Shown here: one piece after another, positions 50,701 through 60,437 of the stretch | How positions within the stretch are numbered: position 1 is the first letter of the stretch | Layout: every line of letters begins with the position of its first letter | From: Cellvibrio sp. pealriver | Lineage (GTDB): Bacteria > Pseudomonadota > Gammaproteobacteria > Pseudomonadales > Cellvibrionaceae | Length of the DNA: 64,000 nt | Direction: 5' to 3' | Assembly: GCF_001183545.1 (NCBI RefSeq) | Contig: NZ_KQ236688.1 | Coordinates: 1,393,149 to 1,457,148 of the forward strand | Translations under genes and position numbers: made by a program | Notes under the pieces: model-generated | What the model was told of the DNA's origin: nothing | Database searches by the model: none | Seen by the model: the letters and a program-made list of their open reading frames with translations, nothing else

Positions 50701-50980
50701 CCTTGGGGCCACCGGCAGCATTAAGCACAACCTCAAACTGAAATTCCGTATAAAAGTACAGTCTGTCTACGCCGTTGCGTTCAAAATCAGCAGGTGATGC
50801 AAGAGCCACCAAAATCTGTTCAGCTGTTAAATCACGCGTATCAAGTAGCTTAACCTCAGCCTCAAGCGGCTGATTCAAACTTGACTTGAGCGTGACCTCA
50901 CCTAAACCCAATGCACTGACATAAGGCGACAGCACAAAGGATGTGAGACCACAGGCTAAAACCAACTGACGAAGACGCAT
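47768..50980 (-). CDS. fimV: FimV/TspA-family polar pilus-assembly protein
   Basis: Inner-membrane hub for type IV pilus and polar organelle assembly and c-di-AMP/cAMP signalling in Pseudomonas. 1070 residues: signal peptide to about 23 (cleavage near VSA-LG), FimV N-terminal domain, LysM peptidoglycan-binding domain at about 188-243 (EVRQNDTLWDIALRARSD), coiled coil at about 317-368, transmembrane helix near 437-454 followed by RRRK, TPR-like repeats (ADIYIAYGKLDQAEEMLINAL), a long Asp/Glu-rich region with FSLDDFNLDEEL-type repeats, and the conserved C-terminal TPR (LARAYIDMGDADGAKDIL). Confidence 0.95.
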   Translation of the reverse strand: MRLRQLVLACGLTSFVLSPYVSALGLGEVTLKSSLNQPLEAEVKLLDTRDLTAEQILVALASPADFERNGVDRLYFYTEFQFEVVLNAAGGPKVIITSRSPVREPYLNFLIEARWTAGRLLREYTLLMDLPTFDENGSSQSVQAATQSTSQSQPGTAPVSGTTGKKSESSYQTPRASAPKASLNGDEYEVRQNDTLWDIALRARSDSSISVHQSMMALYRANPDAFINGNINRLRRGQVLRIPDAEEMKSLGKSEAVSQFAQATGDSDSGAQLSASRRTSVPSAEPTEASGRVKLAAPSSGTSAGQGSGANDGAGKALESELAATLEELDKSKSENTELSARVKDLEEQIQTMERLVEVSNEKLRALQVSAAKPTEGTEQPIEGAEITSSASPEPAAIVANATSSTAAKSSQPAAPKVVAPPAPAPTLADKAIENAPWIGLGVLGLLGAGVFAYRRRKQAEAQQEEQEDIFAMDDSVAEREAPVSESEAYQAADDASLFEEDDESTAVAETGDVVGEADIYIAYGKLDQAEEMLINALQKDPESADIRMKLLEVYAQQQNAPAFDKHYAALLPLAGAAVLARASELRDGIAGAGEFDAADTSPVNQDGSNDNFSLDDFNLDEELAQTAATNEQNADFDFSLDFDDHEENLASVQDDALASNSDESAASSNEFQLDLDDDFSLETEPDDLSELSLALDDLNTDSLPNDIETTSPVIEEDFSFDLDLADTAQDSSADSFESNELSLEDVVTEGNESEALDVVADDFNLDMDVDDVDLAALDHEMESLDLDMDFDSGLAGDELEGSEKNVTAELNSLVDPGSSALDDTQNFITNEFDNLSGEISTANLTLTDDLDKFDQSKFIEKDDGEIGDLSIDSYDQFEVDINEIAEDESLIEVVSDNETGMAEIEELQNEQEKGFDQANDFSADFAFADASAAEQSVIDLELQDEIPTSNDFAGVDVAIDDPVAPKEVQDNQDEDLFAQALSDFSAEDELDLNAFSSDEAALDDLSDEEMDAELDFLADADEAATKLDLARAYIDMGDADGAKDILAEVLGEGSDEQRKEANELLARIG

Positions 50981-51353
50981 AGCGCTATCCTTTTATTATT
51001 CCACGGCTAAATTGAGCTTGGTTAGCCAGACATTTTAGTTGATTAACACAGCGCCATAAGGATATGAAGCGCTATGCCTGAGAGGCACAAAACCTCGAAT
51101 GAATCTTCAGTATCGTTCGTAAGTATTCATTATAAATAGGTTTTTATCAATACTTGGGGTCTTGACAAAGGCTTAACATAGGCGCTTTTTTGTGGATTTT
51201 TTCATGTGTTTTCGCAAAAATGTGAAAAACGACTGACATTTAAATCCTTATTTATCACCAAAATGGTTATATAAAGCAAAAACCCCGGGATTTTAATCCC
51301 GGGGTTTTCCGTCCTTTCTTGTTTAGAAAGAGCAACTGTTTTGGAAAAACCAA
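50981..51353. other. fimV-asd intergenic region (373 bases)
   Basis: No gene is supported. On the minus strand it has a perfect TATAAT (51129-51134), placed inside an inverted repeat AAGTATT (51121-51127) / AATACTT (51149-51155), a stem GCGC-CATA/TATG-GCGC in the presumed fimV leader, and the asd terminator at 51278-51308. Confidence 0.6.
51278..51308 (-). terminator. Terminator of asd
   Basis: AAAACCCCGGGAT, loop TAAA, ATCCCGGGGTTTTT on the minus strand, after the asd stop codon. Confidence 0.93.
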
Positions 51354-52460
51354 TTATTTAGATTCTTTCAAAATACGCAACATGCGACGCAAAGGCTCTG
51401 CTGCACCCCACAATAGCTGATCGCCAATCACGAAAGCAGACACATACTCAGGCCCCATATTGAGCTTGCGTACGCGGCCAACGCCAATTTTGAGACCGCC
51501 AGTGATAGACGCGGGTGTCAGTTCTTGCTCGGTAATACTGCGGTCATTAGGCACAAATTTCACCCAGTCATTACCCGATTTGATGATGGACTCAATTTCA
51601 TCCAACGGCAGGTCTTTTTTCAGTTTGATGGTCAATGCCAAACTGTGGCAACGCATAGCGCCGATACGCACACATAAACCGTCAACAGGAATAGTGCTTT
51701 CGGTACCCAGAATTTTGTTAACTTCAGCTTGCCCCTTCCACTCTTCTTTGGATTGACCGTTATCCAATTGTTTGTCGATCCAGGGAATCAGGCCACCTGC
51801 CAAAGGCGCAGGGAAAAATTCGCGTGGCACATCGTTGCGGATGGTGCTAGCCACTTTTCTATCGATATCCAAAATGGCAGAAGCCGGAGTTGCCAGCTCA
51901 TCAGCCACAGCGTTATGGATCACACCCATGCCCTTTAATAGTTCGCGCATGTGGTTAGCACCACCGCCCGAAGCTGCTTGATAGGTCATGGAACTAACCC
52001 AATCCACCAGACCTGCATGGAACAAACCACCCACACCCATCAACATAATGGAGTTAGTGCAATTGCCACCAATAAAGTTTTTAACGCCCTTCTGTAAAGC
52101 AGCATCGATCACATTGCGATTAACCGGATCAAGAATAATGACCGCATCGTCTTCCATACGCAGACTGGACGCCGCGTCGATCCAATAACCATTCCAGCCG
52201 GAAGCACGTAGCTTTGGGAAAATCTCGCTGGTGTAATCGCCGCCCTGACAGGTGATAATCACATCAAGCTGCTTCAGATCATCGACCGAATATGCATCTT
52301 TCAATGCCGGCAAATCAGCCGCTACCGCTGGCGCAGCGCCGCCTACATTGGAGGTAGTGAAAAATACCGGTTGGATATCTGCAAAGTCATTTTCAGACTG
52401 CATACGCTCCATCAATACGGAACCCACCATACCGCGCCAACCTACAAAACCTACTTTCAT
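51354..52460 (-). CDS. asd: Aspartate-semialdehyde dehydrogenase
   Basis: Makes aspartate semialdehyde for lysine, threonine, methionine and diaminopimelate. 368 residues of the E. coli-type enzyme: NADP-binding [12 protein letters not shown] at 3-14, active-site Cys134 in [10 protein letters not shown], and the C-terminal [14 protein letters not shown]. It is 31 bases after leuB, the leuCDB-asd order of Pseudomonas. Confidence 0.98.
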   Translation of the reverse strand: MKVGFVGWRGMVGSVLMERMQSENDFADIQPVFFTTSNVGGAAPAVAADLPALKDAYSVDDLKQLDVIITCQGGDYTSEIFPKLRASGWNGYWIDAASSLRMEDDAVIILDPVNRNVIDAALQKGVKNFIGGNCTNSIMLMGVGGLFHAGLVDWVSSMTYQAASGGGANHMRELLKGMGVIHNAVADELATPASAILDIDRKVASTIRNDVPREFFPAPLAGGLIPWIDKQLDNGQSKEEWKGQAEVNKILGTESTIPVDGLCVRIGAMRCHSLALTIKLKKDLPLDEIESIIKSGNDWVKFVPNDRSITEQELTPASITGGLKIGVGRVRKLNMGPEYVSAFVIGDQLLWGAAEPLRRMLRILKESK

Positions 52461-52491
52461 CTCATTCTCTCTTTAAATATTCAAGCGAAAA

Positions 52492-53568
52492 TCAATTCAA
52501 AGCCGCAACGACGGCATCACCCATTTGCGAGGTAGATACTTTGGTCTTACCTTCCGTATAAATGTCGGCGGTGCGATAACCTTGATCCAACACCTTACCC
52601 ACTGCCACTTCAATCGCATCCGCCACCTGCGGATAACCGAGCGAATAACGCAACATCATGGATACCGACAAAATAGTCGCCAACGGGTTAGCAATACCCT
52701 GCCCGGCGATATCCGGTGCAGAACCGTGACATGGTTCATACATACCGCGACCATCTTTATCCAATGAAGCCGATGGCAGCATACCGATAGAGCCAGTTAA
52801 CATAGCAGCCGCATCGGACAAAATATCACCAAACATGTTACCCGTCACCAGCACATCGAATTGTTTGGGCGCGCGCACCAGTTGCATAGCGGCGTTATCG
52901 ACATACATGTGCGACAACTCTACATCTGGATACTCTTTATGCAAAGTATCCATTACTTCGCGCCACAACATAGTCGCCTCAAGCACATTCGCTTTATCGA
53001 CCGAGCAGACTTTACGGTTGCGTTTGCGCGCCATTTCAAATGCAGTGCGGCCGATGCGGATAATCTCGCTCTCGGAATATTTATAGGTGTTGTAACCTTC
53101 ACGCTCGCCGTTTTCCAATACGCGAATACCACGCGGCTCGCCGAAGTAAATACCGCCCGCCAGTTCGCGCACAATCAAAATATCCAAACCGGAAACCACT
53201 TCCGGTTTTAGCGATGACGCATCTACCAATTGTGGATATAACAGTGCCGGGCGCAAATTTGCATACAAGCCTAATTGTGAACGAATCTTTAGCAGACCTT
53301 TTTCCGGGCGAATGGCGCGATCCAATTTATCCCACTTGGGACCACCTACTGCACCCAACAAAATTGCATCGGCTTTGCGTGCCTTTTCCAGCGTTGAATC
53401 CGCCAAAGGAACGCCATGCACATCAATTGCACAACCGCCCATCAATTCATTTTCAAAAGTTAACCCCAAATCAAATTTGGCATTAACCACATCCAGCACC
53501 TTACGCGCTTCTTTAACAATTTCTGGACCAATACCGTCGCCTTCCAGAATTAAAATATGCTTACCCAC
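52492..53568 (-). CDS. leuB: 3-isopropylmalate dehydrogenase
   Basis: Oxidative decarboxylation in leucine synthesis. 358 residues; [26 protein letters not shown], substrate and metal site [12 protein letters not shown] and [32 protein letters not shown]. Normal length. 48 bases after leuD. Confidence 0.98.
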   Translation of the reverse strand: MGKHILILEGDGIGPEIVKEARKVLDVVNAKFDLGLTFENELMGGCAIDVHGVPLADSTLEKARKADAILLGAVGGPKWDKLDRAIRPEKGLLKIRSQLGLYANLRPALLYPQLVDASSLKPEVVSGLDILIVRELAGGIYFGEPRGIRVLENGEREGYNTYKYSESEIIRIGRTAFEMARKRNRKVCSVDKANVLEATMLWREVMDTLHKEYPDVELSHMYVDNAAMQLVRAPKQFDVLVTGNMFGDILSDAAAMLTGSIGMLPSASLDKDGRGMYEPCHGSAPDIAGQGIANPLATILSVSMMLRYSLGYPQVADAIEVAVGKVLDQGYRTADIYTEGKTKVSTSQMGDAVVAALN

Positions 53569-53616
53569 AAATATTCTCCAAATTTAAAAAATTCTTTTTC
53601 GCTACTGCTGGCTCGA

Positions 53617-54264
53617 TTACTTCACCACATCAAACAACCAGGGCGCTTCTGCACGACGCTTGGTTTCGTAAGCGCGAATTTTATCAGCCTGCTCAAGAGT
53701 CAAACCAATATCATCCAAGCCATTTAATAAACAATGTTTGCGGAATGCATCGATTTCAAACCCAAAGCTTTCACCTGACGGCGTAGTGACAGTTTGCGCC
53801 GCAAGATCAACGGTTAATTGATAACCCTCAGTTGCGTACATTTCCTTAAATAATTTATCGACAATTTCTTCACTCAAAATAATTGGCAACAAACCATTTT
53901 TGAAACAGTTATTGAAGAAGATGTCTGCAAAACTCGGAGCAATTACACTGCGAAAGCCATAATCATCCAATGCCCAAGGCGCATGTTCACGACTGGAACC
54001 ACAACCAAAGTTTTCGCGCGCGAGTAAAATGCTGGCGTTTTTATAACGCGGAAAGTTCAGCGGAAACTCAGGGTTAATCGGGCGACCTTCACAGCTTTGA
54101 TCCGGCTTTCCTTCATCCAGATAACGTAACTCATCAAATAAATTTTTACCAAAACCAGTGCGTTTGATGGACTTCAAAAACTGCTTGGGGATAATCATGT
54201 CGGTATCGACATTAGCACGATCCATAGGAGCAGCAATGCCTTGCATGACAGTAAAACTTTTCAT
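53617..54264 (-). CDS. leuD: 3-isopropylmalate dehydratase small subunit
   Basis: Swivel-domain partner of LeuC. 215 residues; [31 protein letters not shown] and [19 protein letters not shown] are the family motifs. 15 bases after leuC. Confidence 0.98.
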   Translation of the reverse strand: MKSFTVMQGIAAPMDRANVDTDMIIPKQFLKSIKRTGFGKNLFDELRYLDEGKPDQSCEGRPINPEFPLNFPRYKNASILLARENFGCGSSREHAPWALDDYGFRSVIAPSFADIFFNNCFKNGLLPIILSEEIVDKLFKEMYATEGYQLTVDLAAQTVTTPSGESFGFEIDAFRKHCLLNGLDDIGLTLEQADKIRAYETKRRAEAPWLFDVVK

Positions 54265-54279
54265 AGTGCTCTCCTGCTC

Positions 54280-55698
54280 TTAGTTAAATGTACGCACATC
54301 AACAAAATGACCAGCAATCGCCGCTGCTGCCGCCATTGCAGGGCTTACCAAATGCGTACGGCCACCGTAGCCCTGACGACCTTCAAAGTTGCGGTTTGAT
54401 GTAGATGCACAGTGCTCACCGGCACCAAGTTTGTCTGCATTCATCGCCAAACACATAGAGCAGCCTGGCTCACGCCATTCGATTCCCGCTTCGATGAAAA
54501 TTTTATCCAAACCCTCTGCTTCCGCTTGCGCTTTCACTGCGCCGGAGCCGGGAACAACAATCGCTTCTTTTACTGAATCGGCTTTTTGGCGGCCTTTCAC
54601 TACCGCTGCCGCCGCACGAATATCTTCAATGCGCGAGTTGGTGCAGGAACCAATGAATACACGATCCACATGAATGGAGGTGATCGGTTGGTTGGCCTGC
54701 AGCCCCATGTATTGCAACGCGCGAATCATATCGTTGCGCTTAACCGGATCCGTTTCGTTCGCAGGATCAGGTACTTTATCTTCAACAGATACCACCATCT
54801 CTGGCGATGTACCCCAGCTAACTTGCGGCTTGATATCCTCGCCATTGATTTCAACAACCACATCAAAATGTGCACCCTCATCGCTGACATAATTTTTCCA
54901 GTCGGCGACAGCCTTCTCCCATAAATCACCTTTGGGGGCATAGGTACGGCCTTTGACGTAATCGATAGTGGTTTGGTCTACCGCCACCATGCCGGCGCGC
55001 GCGCCGGCCTCAATCGCCATATTGCACACTGTCATACGCCCTTCCATGCTCATATCGCGAAATACTTGGCCGCCAAATTCCATCGCATAACCAGTTCCGC
55101 CAGCGGTACCAATTTTAGCGATGATGGCGAGCACAACGTCTTTCGGGGTTACACCAAGGCCGAGTTTGCCATCTACCTTGATCAACATATTTTTCATCTT
55201 TTTGGCAACCAAACATTGAGTCGCCATCACATGCTCTACCTCACTGGTGCCAATACCGTGCGCCAATGCCCCCAGCGCACCATTGGTGGCGGTATGGGAA
55301 TCGCCACAGACCACCGTCATGCCGGGCAAGCAAGCGCCGGTTTCCGGGCCTACCACATGCACAATCCCCTGACGCGCATCATTAATCTTGAATTCGAGGA
55401 TGCCAAATTCATCGCAGTTATCGTCGAGGGTTTTCACCTGAATCAATGACACAGGATCCTGAATGCCACTTACACCATGGGCGCGCTCTTTCTGAGTAGT
55501 CGGGACGTTGTGATCTGGCGTCGCGAGGATTGAATCTACGCGCCAAGGCTTGCGCCCTGCCATTCGCAATCCATCAAACGCTTGCGGTGAAGTCACCTCA
55601 TGCACGATGTGGCGGTCGATATAAATGAGTGCAGACCCATCATCGCTTTGATGGACGAGGTGCGCATCCCACAATTTGTCATAGAGGGTTTTAGCCAT
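54280..55698 (-). CDS. leuC: 3-isopropylmalate dehydratase large subunit
   Basis: Aconitase-family [4Fe-4S] enzyme that isomerises isopropylmalate. 472 residues; cluster ligands in FIGSCTNSR and [11 protein letters not shown], plus [17 protein letters not shown]. Strong GGAG six bases before the ATG. First gene of the leuCDB-asd unit, divergent from the LysR gene. Confidence 0.98.
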   Translation of the reverse strand: MAKTLYDKLWDAHLVHQSDDGSALIYIDRHIVHEVTSPQAFDGLRMAGRKPWRVDSILATPDHNVPTTQKERAHGVSGIQDPVSLIQVKTLDDNCDEFGILEFKINDARQGIVHVVGPETGACLPGMTVVCGDSHTATNGALGALAHGIGTSEVEHVMATQCLVAKKMKNMLIKVDGKLGLGVTPKDVVLAIIAKIGTAGGTGYAMEFGGQVFRDMSMEGRMTVCNMAIEAGARAGMVAVDQTTIDYVKGRTYAPKGDLWEKAVADWKNYVSDEGAHFDVVVEINGEDIKPQVSWGTSPEMVVSVEDKVPDPANETDPVKRNDMIRALQYMGLQANQPITSIHVDRVFIGSCTNSRIEDIRAAAAVVKGRQKADSVKEAIVVPGSGAVKAQAEAEGLDKIFIEAGIEWREPGCSMCLAMNADKLGAGEHCASTSNRNFEGRQGYGGRTHLVSPAMAAAAAIAGHFVDVRTFN

Positions 55699-55713
55699 GG
55701 TGATCTCCGATAA

Positions 55714-55727
55714 AGCCCTTAAGGGCT
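55714..55727 (-). promoter_or_regulatory. Palindrome in the leuC leader
   Basis: Perfect palindrome AGCCCTTAAGGGCT 16 bases upstream of the leuC start. In RNA it would form a seven-pair stem with no loop, so a protein site or a slipped hairpin is more likely. Confidence 0.35.
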
Positions 55728-55820
55728 CAGTTCACAGGTTGCAGCGAAACATATAGTAAGAATAAAGCCATCCTACTCGCGCAAAACCCATAAAACAAAT
55801 TTATCTTTTTTATATATTGC

Positions 55821-55835
55821 ATTCCAAATTGGAAT
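55821..55835. promoter_or_regulatory. LysR-type operator between leuC and lysR
   Basis: ATTCCAA-A-TTGGAAT, a perfect 15-base inverted repeat with the T-N11-A LysR-box layout, 17 bases upstream of the LysR start codon and 122 bases from leuC. Confidence 0.7.
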
Positions 55836-55852
55836 AGTTTAAAAATAAACCA

Positions 55853-56728
55853 ATGGATACCCAACACTTACAGGCTTTCGTTGCAATTGCTGAAAATGGC
55901 TCCTTCTCTGCGGCTGCAGAACGGCTCCATTTGACGCAACCCGCTATCAGCAAGCGGATTGCCTTACTCGAAGAACAGCTGAAGGCGTCATTATTTGATC
56001 GAATTGGAAGGCAAGTTGCACTAACCCAGGCTGGTCAGGTGCTGTTAAGTAAAGCAAAGCTAATATTAGGAGAAGTAATTGCTGCGCAACGGGCGATTGC
56101 AGATTTACAAGGTGATGTTCAAGGCAAATTGAGTATTGCTACAAGTCACCATGTTGGGCTGCACTATTTACCCCCTTTTTTGCGCGAGCTATCAACGCGA
56201 TACCCACAGGTAAAACTGGACTTACATTTTTTAGATTCAGAGCAGGCATATCATGAAATACTCCAAGGCAGATTCGACATCGCCATTATTACGCTCGCGC
56301 TTCAACAAGATTCGCGAATCCAAAGCCAAACCCTCTGGCACGACCAGCTCGAATTTGTCGCTGCGCCAACACATGCGCTTGCAACGCAATCGCATCTTCA
56401 GCTGGCCGATTTAAGCGCTCACCAAGCGATAATGCCGGATACAAGCACCTATACAACACAGCTCATCAAAACATTATTTGACGACAAAAAACTGCCGCTT
56501 GATATCACGATGGTTTCCAACCATCTCGACACCATTAAAATGCTATTAAGTATTGGAATGGGATGGGGTGTATTGCCACGCAAAATCATCGATGAGCAAT
56601 TGGAAATTCTGGATGTCGATCACCCACCGATTATGCGCCCGCTAGGCTATATCCATCACAGCCAACGCACATTAAATAATGCCGCACGTGTTTTTTTAGA
56701 CCTATTACAGAACAATACGCCGCGTTAA
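55853..56728 (+). CDS. LysR-family regulator of the leu operon
   Basis: A 291-residue LysR-type transcription factor. N-terminal winged helix-turn-helix (MDTQHLQAFVAIAENGSFSA, AAERLHLTQPAISKRIALLE) and a C-terminal co-inducer-binding domain. Divergent from leuC with a LysR-type palindrome close to its own start, so it likely autoregulates and controls leuCDB. The co-inducer (perhaps isopropylmalate) is not deducible from sequence. Confidence 0.93.
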   Translation: MDTQHLQAFVAIAENGSFSAAAERLHLTQPAISKRIALLEEQLKASLFDRIGRQVALTQAGQVLLSKAKLILGEVIAAQRAIADLQGDVQGKLSIATSHHVGLHYLPPFLRELSTRYPQVKLDLHFLDSEQAYHEILQGRFDIAIITLALQQDSRIQSQTLWHDQLEFVAAPTHALATQSHLQLADLSAHQAIMPDTSTYTTQLIKTLFDDKKLPLDITMVSNHLDTIKMLLSIGMGWGVLPRKIIDEQLEILDVDHPPIMRPLGYIHHSQRTLNNAARVFLDLLQNNTPR

Positions 56729-56840
56729 TTAATGTTCATTTTTTCACTGGCGACCCTTTTAGTATTTTTCAACTCAGTCCACACAACTGTCATTAACTTA
56801 TCGTTAAACTGTCTTTTTATTTAACAGCTCTGGATCAATT

Positions 56841-57599
56841 ATGAAATTATGTAAATACAGCCCTATTTTTAGCTTATCCACTAGTGCACTTCTACTCGCG
56901 ATGAGTAGCAATAGCTTGGCAGATACCGTATTTGGTGTTTACGCAGGCGCAGGTGTTTGGCAGGCCGATTATAGCGGCGAGCTGGGAAACCCTTCCGTTA
57001 ACGTCAATGAATTAGGATTAAAAGATAACAACAATAATTTTTATTACATTGCACTTGAGCATCCAGTTCCATTCTTTCCTAATATTAAATTACAACAAAA
57101 CGATATTAGTAGTCGCCAAACAGGAACCATTAATAACAGCTTCAGCGTGGGGAATATTAATTTTCCAGCAGGCAGCAAGGTCACAACGGATATTGATTTA
57201 AGCTACACAGACGCAGCGCTTTATTATGAATTACTTGATAACTGGCTGAATCTCGATTTGGGTGTGACACTTCGCAAATACAGCGGGCACCTACAAGCTG
57301 AAAGCATTCAAATAACCGATAAAATGGACATTGATATTGCAGTTCCGCTGGCGTATGCGCGCTTTCAGTTTGATCTTCCTTTAACTGGATTTTCCGCAGG
57401 GTTTGAGGGGAATTACATCAGTTATGACGGCAATGATCTGGCAGACTACAACGCAAAAGTCAGCTACCTTTTTGATTCAGCGCTGGATCTGGGAATTGAA
57501 GTTGGTTACCGCGCCCTCACAGCCAATATTGATGATGATGGCGTCAATACCAATCTTGACTTGAAAGGTCCTTACGCAGCAGCCATTTTTCACTTCTAA
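56841..57599 (+). CDS. Outer-membrane beta-barrel protein (TIGR04219-like)
   Basis: A 252-residue exported protein. Signal peptide (LSTSALLLAMSSNSLA before DTVFGVYAGAGVW), then alternating amphipathic strands and a terminal aromatic FHF, which favours BAM insertion. GAGVWQADYSG at the start and VSYLFDSALDLGIEVGYRA near the end match small outer-membrane barrels of the TIGR04219 type, which I recall as being of unknown function. Preceded by a 112-base gap with a possible promoter; ended by a strong terminator. Confidence 0.8.
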   Translation: MKLCKYSPIFSLSTSALLLAMSSNSLADTVFGVYAGAGVWQADYSGELGNPSVNVNELGLKDNNNNFYYIALEHPVPFFPNIKLQQNDISSRQTGTINNSFSVGNINFPAGSKVTTDIDLSYTDAALYYELLDNWLNLDLGVTLRKYSGHLQAESIQITDKMDIDIAVPLAYARFQFDLPLTGFSAGFEGNYISYDGNDLADYNAKVSYLFDSALDLGIEVGYRALTANIDDDGVNTNLDLKGPYAAAIFHF

Positions 57600-57620
57600 A
57601 TTAACTGTCAGACCACAAAT

Positions 57621-57657
57621 AAAAAAGCCGCTGATTAAACAATCAGCGGCTTTTTTA
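57621..57657. terminator. Bidirectional terminator between the barrel gene and mdh
   Basis: AAAAAAGCCGCTGATT, loop AAAC, AATCAGCGGCTTTTTT. Serves both convergent genes. Confidence 0.93.
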
Positions 57658-57686
57658 TTTTGCAGATGCAGTGATGTTTACAACGA

Positions 57687-58670
57687 TTACGCTGGCAACA
57701 ATTCTTTTACTGCATCGCGCTCTTCTTGCAATTCTTTTTCAGTTGCAGTCATGCGAGCACGAGAGAATTCATTGATCTCAACACCTTGAACAATTTCCCA
57801 ATCGCCGTTTTTGCATACACATGGGAAAGAGTAGATCAAACCTTTCTCAATACCGTAAGAACCATCGCTGTATACACCCATGCTCACCCAATCGTTCGCC
57901 GGAGTACCCAGAGCCCAATCGCGAATGTGGTTGATAGCAGCGTTAGCAGCAGAAGCAGCAGAAGAAGCACCGCGTGCAGCGATAATTGCAGCACCACGTT
58001 GTTGTACGGTTGGGATGTAATCTGCTTCGTACCAAGCTTGATCAACCAAGCTCAATGCTGGCTTACCATCAACCAGTGTGTTGTGCAGGTCTGGATATTG
58101 GGTAGATGAATGGTTACCCCAGATCAATGCCTTGGTGATGTTGTTGATGCTGGTACCGGTTTTGGTCGCCAATTGCGACAAGGCACGGTTGTGATCCAAA
58201 CGGGTCATTGCAGTGAATTGACGCGGGTTGATGTTTGGTGCGTTACGTTGAGCGATCAACGCATTGGTATTTGCAGGGTTACCTACAACCAATACTTTGA
58301 TGTTGCGTGACGCATGGTCATCAATCGCTTTACCTTGTACCGAGAAAATAGCCGCGTTTGCTGCCAGCAAATCTTTACGCTCCATACCCGGACCACGTGG
58401 ACGAGCGCCAACCAGCAAAGCGTAATCGGAATCTTTGAACGCAACGGCAGGGTCATCAGTCGTCACGATGCCAGCTAACAGCGGGAATGCACAATCATCC
58501 AATTCCATAGCAACACCCTGCAGGGCTTTCAGCGCTGGAGTGATTTCCAGCAATTGCAGGATTACTGGCTGGTCTTTACCCAGCATGTCGCCAGCGGCGA
58601 TGCGGAACAATAATGAGTAGCTGATTTGACCAGCGGCGCCAGTGACGGTAACTCTTACAGGTGCTTTCAC
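57687..58670 (-). CDS. mdh: Malate dehydrogenase
   Basis: NAD-dependent oxidation of malate in the TCA cycle. 327 residues of the long, Pseudomonas/cytosolic-like type (TIGR01759), not the E. coli type. NAD-binding [10 protein letters not shown], substrate arginines in [14 protein letters not shown], catalytic Asp/His in RLDHNRA and [12 protein letters not shown] perfect TATAAT with a GC-rich discriminator lies about 87 bases upstream. Confidence 0.97.
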   Translation of the reverse strand: MKAPVRVTVTGAAGQISYSLLFRIAAGDMLGKDQPVILQLLEITPALKALQGVAMELDDCAFPLLAGIVTTDDPAVAFKDSDYALLVGARPRGPGMERKDLLAANAAIFSVQGKAIDDHASRNIKVLVVGNPANTNALIAQRNAPNINPRQFTAMTRLDHNRALSQLATKTGTSINNITKALIWGNHSSTQYPDLHNTLVDGKPALSLVDQAWYEADYIPTVQQRGAAIIAARGASSAASAANAAINHIRDWALGTPANDWVSMGVYSDGSYGIEKGLIYSFPCVCKNGDWEIVQGVEINEFSRARMTATEKELQEERDAVKELLPA

Positions 58671-58748
58671 GATGAGACTCCATTTATTCGGGTGATATTG
58701 GAAGGAAACGAAAGTTCGGCATTTTGTGCCAGGGTTTACTGCTAAGAC

Positions 58749-58762
58749 GGGGGGGCATTATA
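58749..58762 (-). promoter_or_regulatory. Candidate mdh promoter -10 with GC discriminator
   Basis: Minus-strand TATAAT (58757-58762) followed by GCCCCCCC. The -35 match is weak. Confidence 0.55.
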
Positions 58763-58944
58763 GGCATTTGGGTAAAAAATTCACCCCATGATTAAGACTA
58801 AATGAGAGAGGTTCGCAAATTTGACTGGATATTTACAGTTTCTACATCCCAACAATCTTGAAAAATAACGATTTTTCCACAAAATCAGATTCCAAAAAAC
58901 TTTGCCACGTTCATATCCACCCCTGAGAAAGTTTTAGAGGTTAC

Positions 58945-59334
58945 ATGAGCAGTCACTTCGAATCTCCTTGCCTAACTTGCGGTGCTTGCTGTGCTTCTTT
59001 CCGGGTTTCCTTTTACTGGGGCGAATGCCAGAGTGCTGGCGGCACGGTTCCCGACGAACTTATCATGAAGGTAACCCCCCATCACGTATGCATGAAAGGC
59101 ACAGAAAAATCACCCGTTCATTGTGCCGCATTGGTTGGCATGCCCGGCGAGCGGGTAAGCTGTAGCATTTACGAAAACCGCTCAAGCACTTGCCGGGAGT
59201 TTGATATTTGGAATGAGGATGGAACCGTGAATGAGGCTTGCACGAGAGCGAGAGAAATTTATGGGTTAATACCGATAGGCTCTGTTCATTTGAATCAAGT
59301 TACTGACGAAACCAATAGACGTTTACCGCACTGA
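58945..59334 (+). CDS. YkgJ-family cysteine-cluster protein
   Basis: A 129-residue cytoplasmic protein of the YkgJ family (Zn/Fe-cluster cysteine motif). Cysteines at 9, 12, 15, 16, 28, 49, 60, 73 and 83; the signature is CLTCGACC, later CSIYENRSSTCREF. Function not established, probably metal binding. AGAGG four bases before the ATG. Its last 35 bases overlap the end of the convergent membrane-protein gene. Confidence 0.88.
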   Translation: MSSHFESPCLTCGACCASFRVSFYWGECQSAGGTVPDELIMKVTPHHVCMKGTEKSPVHCAALVGMPGERVSCSIYENRSSTCREFDIWNEDGTVNEACTRAREIYGLIPIGSVHLNQVTDETNRRLPH

Positions 59335-60400
59335 TCCATTTATAACCGAGATAACCATTACGTTGGGCAATCATAACCGGGTTTGATACCGATGCAGAAT
59401 TATAGGTCGCTGCCGATACAGCTATAGAATAGCTACCACAATCACAATCCCAATTTCTTACAACAATGGAATAGGACGTGCTCCTTCGGCTTTTCGACAC
59501 ATGCTTACTAATAATTTTAGTCTCGAAATAATCCGGCTTGGTTTTATCAAGCTCAATATTGACGTCGCGCATCTCAAACGCAATCGAAGCAAATAGCCCA
59601 AAAGCCCCAATCGTTACCAATTCGATTAACACCAAGTGTGTTCTAGCGCCGCGTCCTAGCCAATGCACTGCAACCAACACCAAAACAGGTAATGTAACAA
59701 ACGAATAGATTAGCGCATCTATCGCAAGCTCCTTTGGATACAAGAGAAACGGCAGGTCACTCATTGTCGTGCGGTAGAACTGTATGGCTGCATTGATTGC
59801 AAAACCAGAACTTATTGCCAAAACCAGTATCGCTTTGTAAACAAAGGGATCTCGCCAACCCACGCCAGCCTTTGTAAGATCCGCTATTGCATTAGCAATT
59901 AATGACAATAGGGGCCCCAGTTTCCTTTCAATCGGTTCGACGCCCTCATCTGCACTCCACCATTCACCGTCAAATCGAATCCAGATACGTCCTTGGCGAC
60001 AATAAATTGCCGTTGCTGCAAATGCGCCGTTGCTATAGCTTAAGATTTGTTTAATCGCATCCCGAACCCTAGGCTGACTAACCAATAGTTGATGCAAATC
60101 AGCACAATCCGTTGCCAAATAGCACGCATCATCAAACGATGAATCTCCAGTTTCAAATTCCCTGGAAACTCCGATTCGCTTAAAAAATGCGTCAATAAAA
60201 GCTTGCTGCTTAAATACAAAATTCGCATCAGATTCACACTTAGTGCCAAAAAGTAAACCTGTCGTTCTATTCTTACTTTTCAAAAATTTATAATCGTACC
60301 CCTGGCATTTCCCATCGGGGCTCCACATCAATTCGTGCCTGCGCCAAAATTCAAAGCTAACCGCGACAATCAAGGTTACAAATCCAAACAAAAACCACAT
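59300..60400 (-). CDS. Unknown four-helix membrane protein
   Basis: A 366-residue protein I do not recognise. Predicted helices at about 1-17, 188-208, 226-247 and 254-276; between the first two lies a soluble domain with Cys32, Cys55, Cys93 and Cys99 and FDGEWWSADEGVEPIERKLG; the C-terminal 85 residues are a further soluble domain rich in Ser/Tyr (ISKHVSKSRRSTSYSIVVRN, NWDCDCGSYSIAVSAAT). The start is good (AAGGA before ATG). It overlaps the YkgJ gene tail-to-tail by 35 bases and is followed upstream by a dUTPase gene. No mobile-element marker is visible. Confidence 0.75.
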   Translation of the reverse strand: MWFLFGFVTLIVAVSFEFWRRHELMWSPDGKCQGYDYKFLKSKNRTTGLLFGTKCESDANFVFKQQAFIDAFFKRIGVSREFETGDSSFDDACYLATDCADLHQLLVSQPRVRDAIKQILSYSNGAFAATAIYCRQGRIWIRFDGEWWSADEGVEPIERKLGPLLSLIANAIADLTKAGVGWRDPFVYKAILVLAISSGFAINAAIQFYRTTMSDLPFLLYPKELAIDALIYSFVTLPVLVLVAVHWLGRGARTHLVLIELVTIGAFGLFASIAFEMRDVNIELDKTKPDYFETKIISKHVSKSRRSTSYSIVVRNWDCDCGSYSIAVSAATYNSASVSNPVMIAQRNGYLGYKWISAVNVYWFRQ

Positions 60401-60437
60401 AGCTATTCCTTAGTCTTTATTATTAAGCAATTACTCA

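Noticed and set aside
47768..50980. Repeats in fimV considered as a possible CRISPR or tandem-repeat locus
   Set aside because: They are degenerate acidic protein repeats in frame, without regular spacers.
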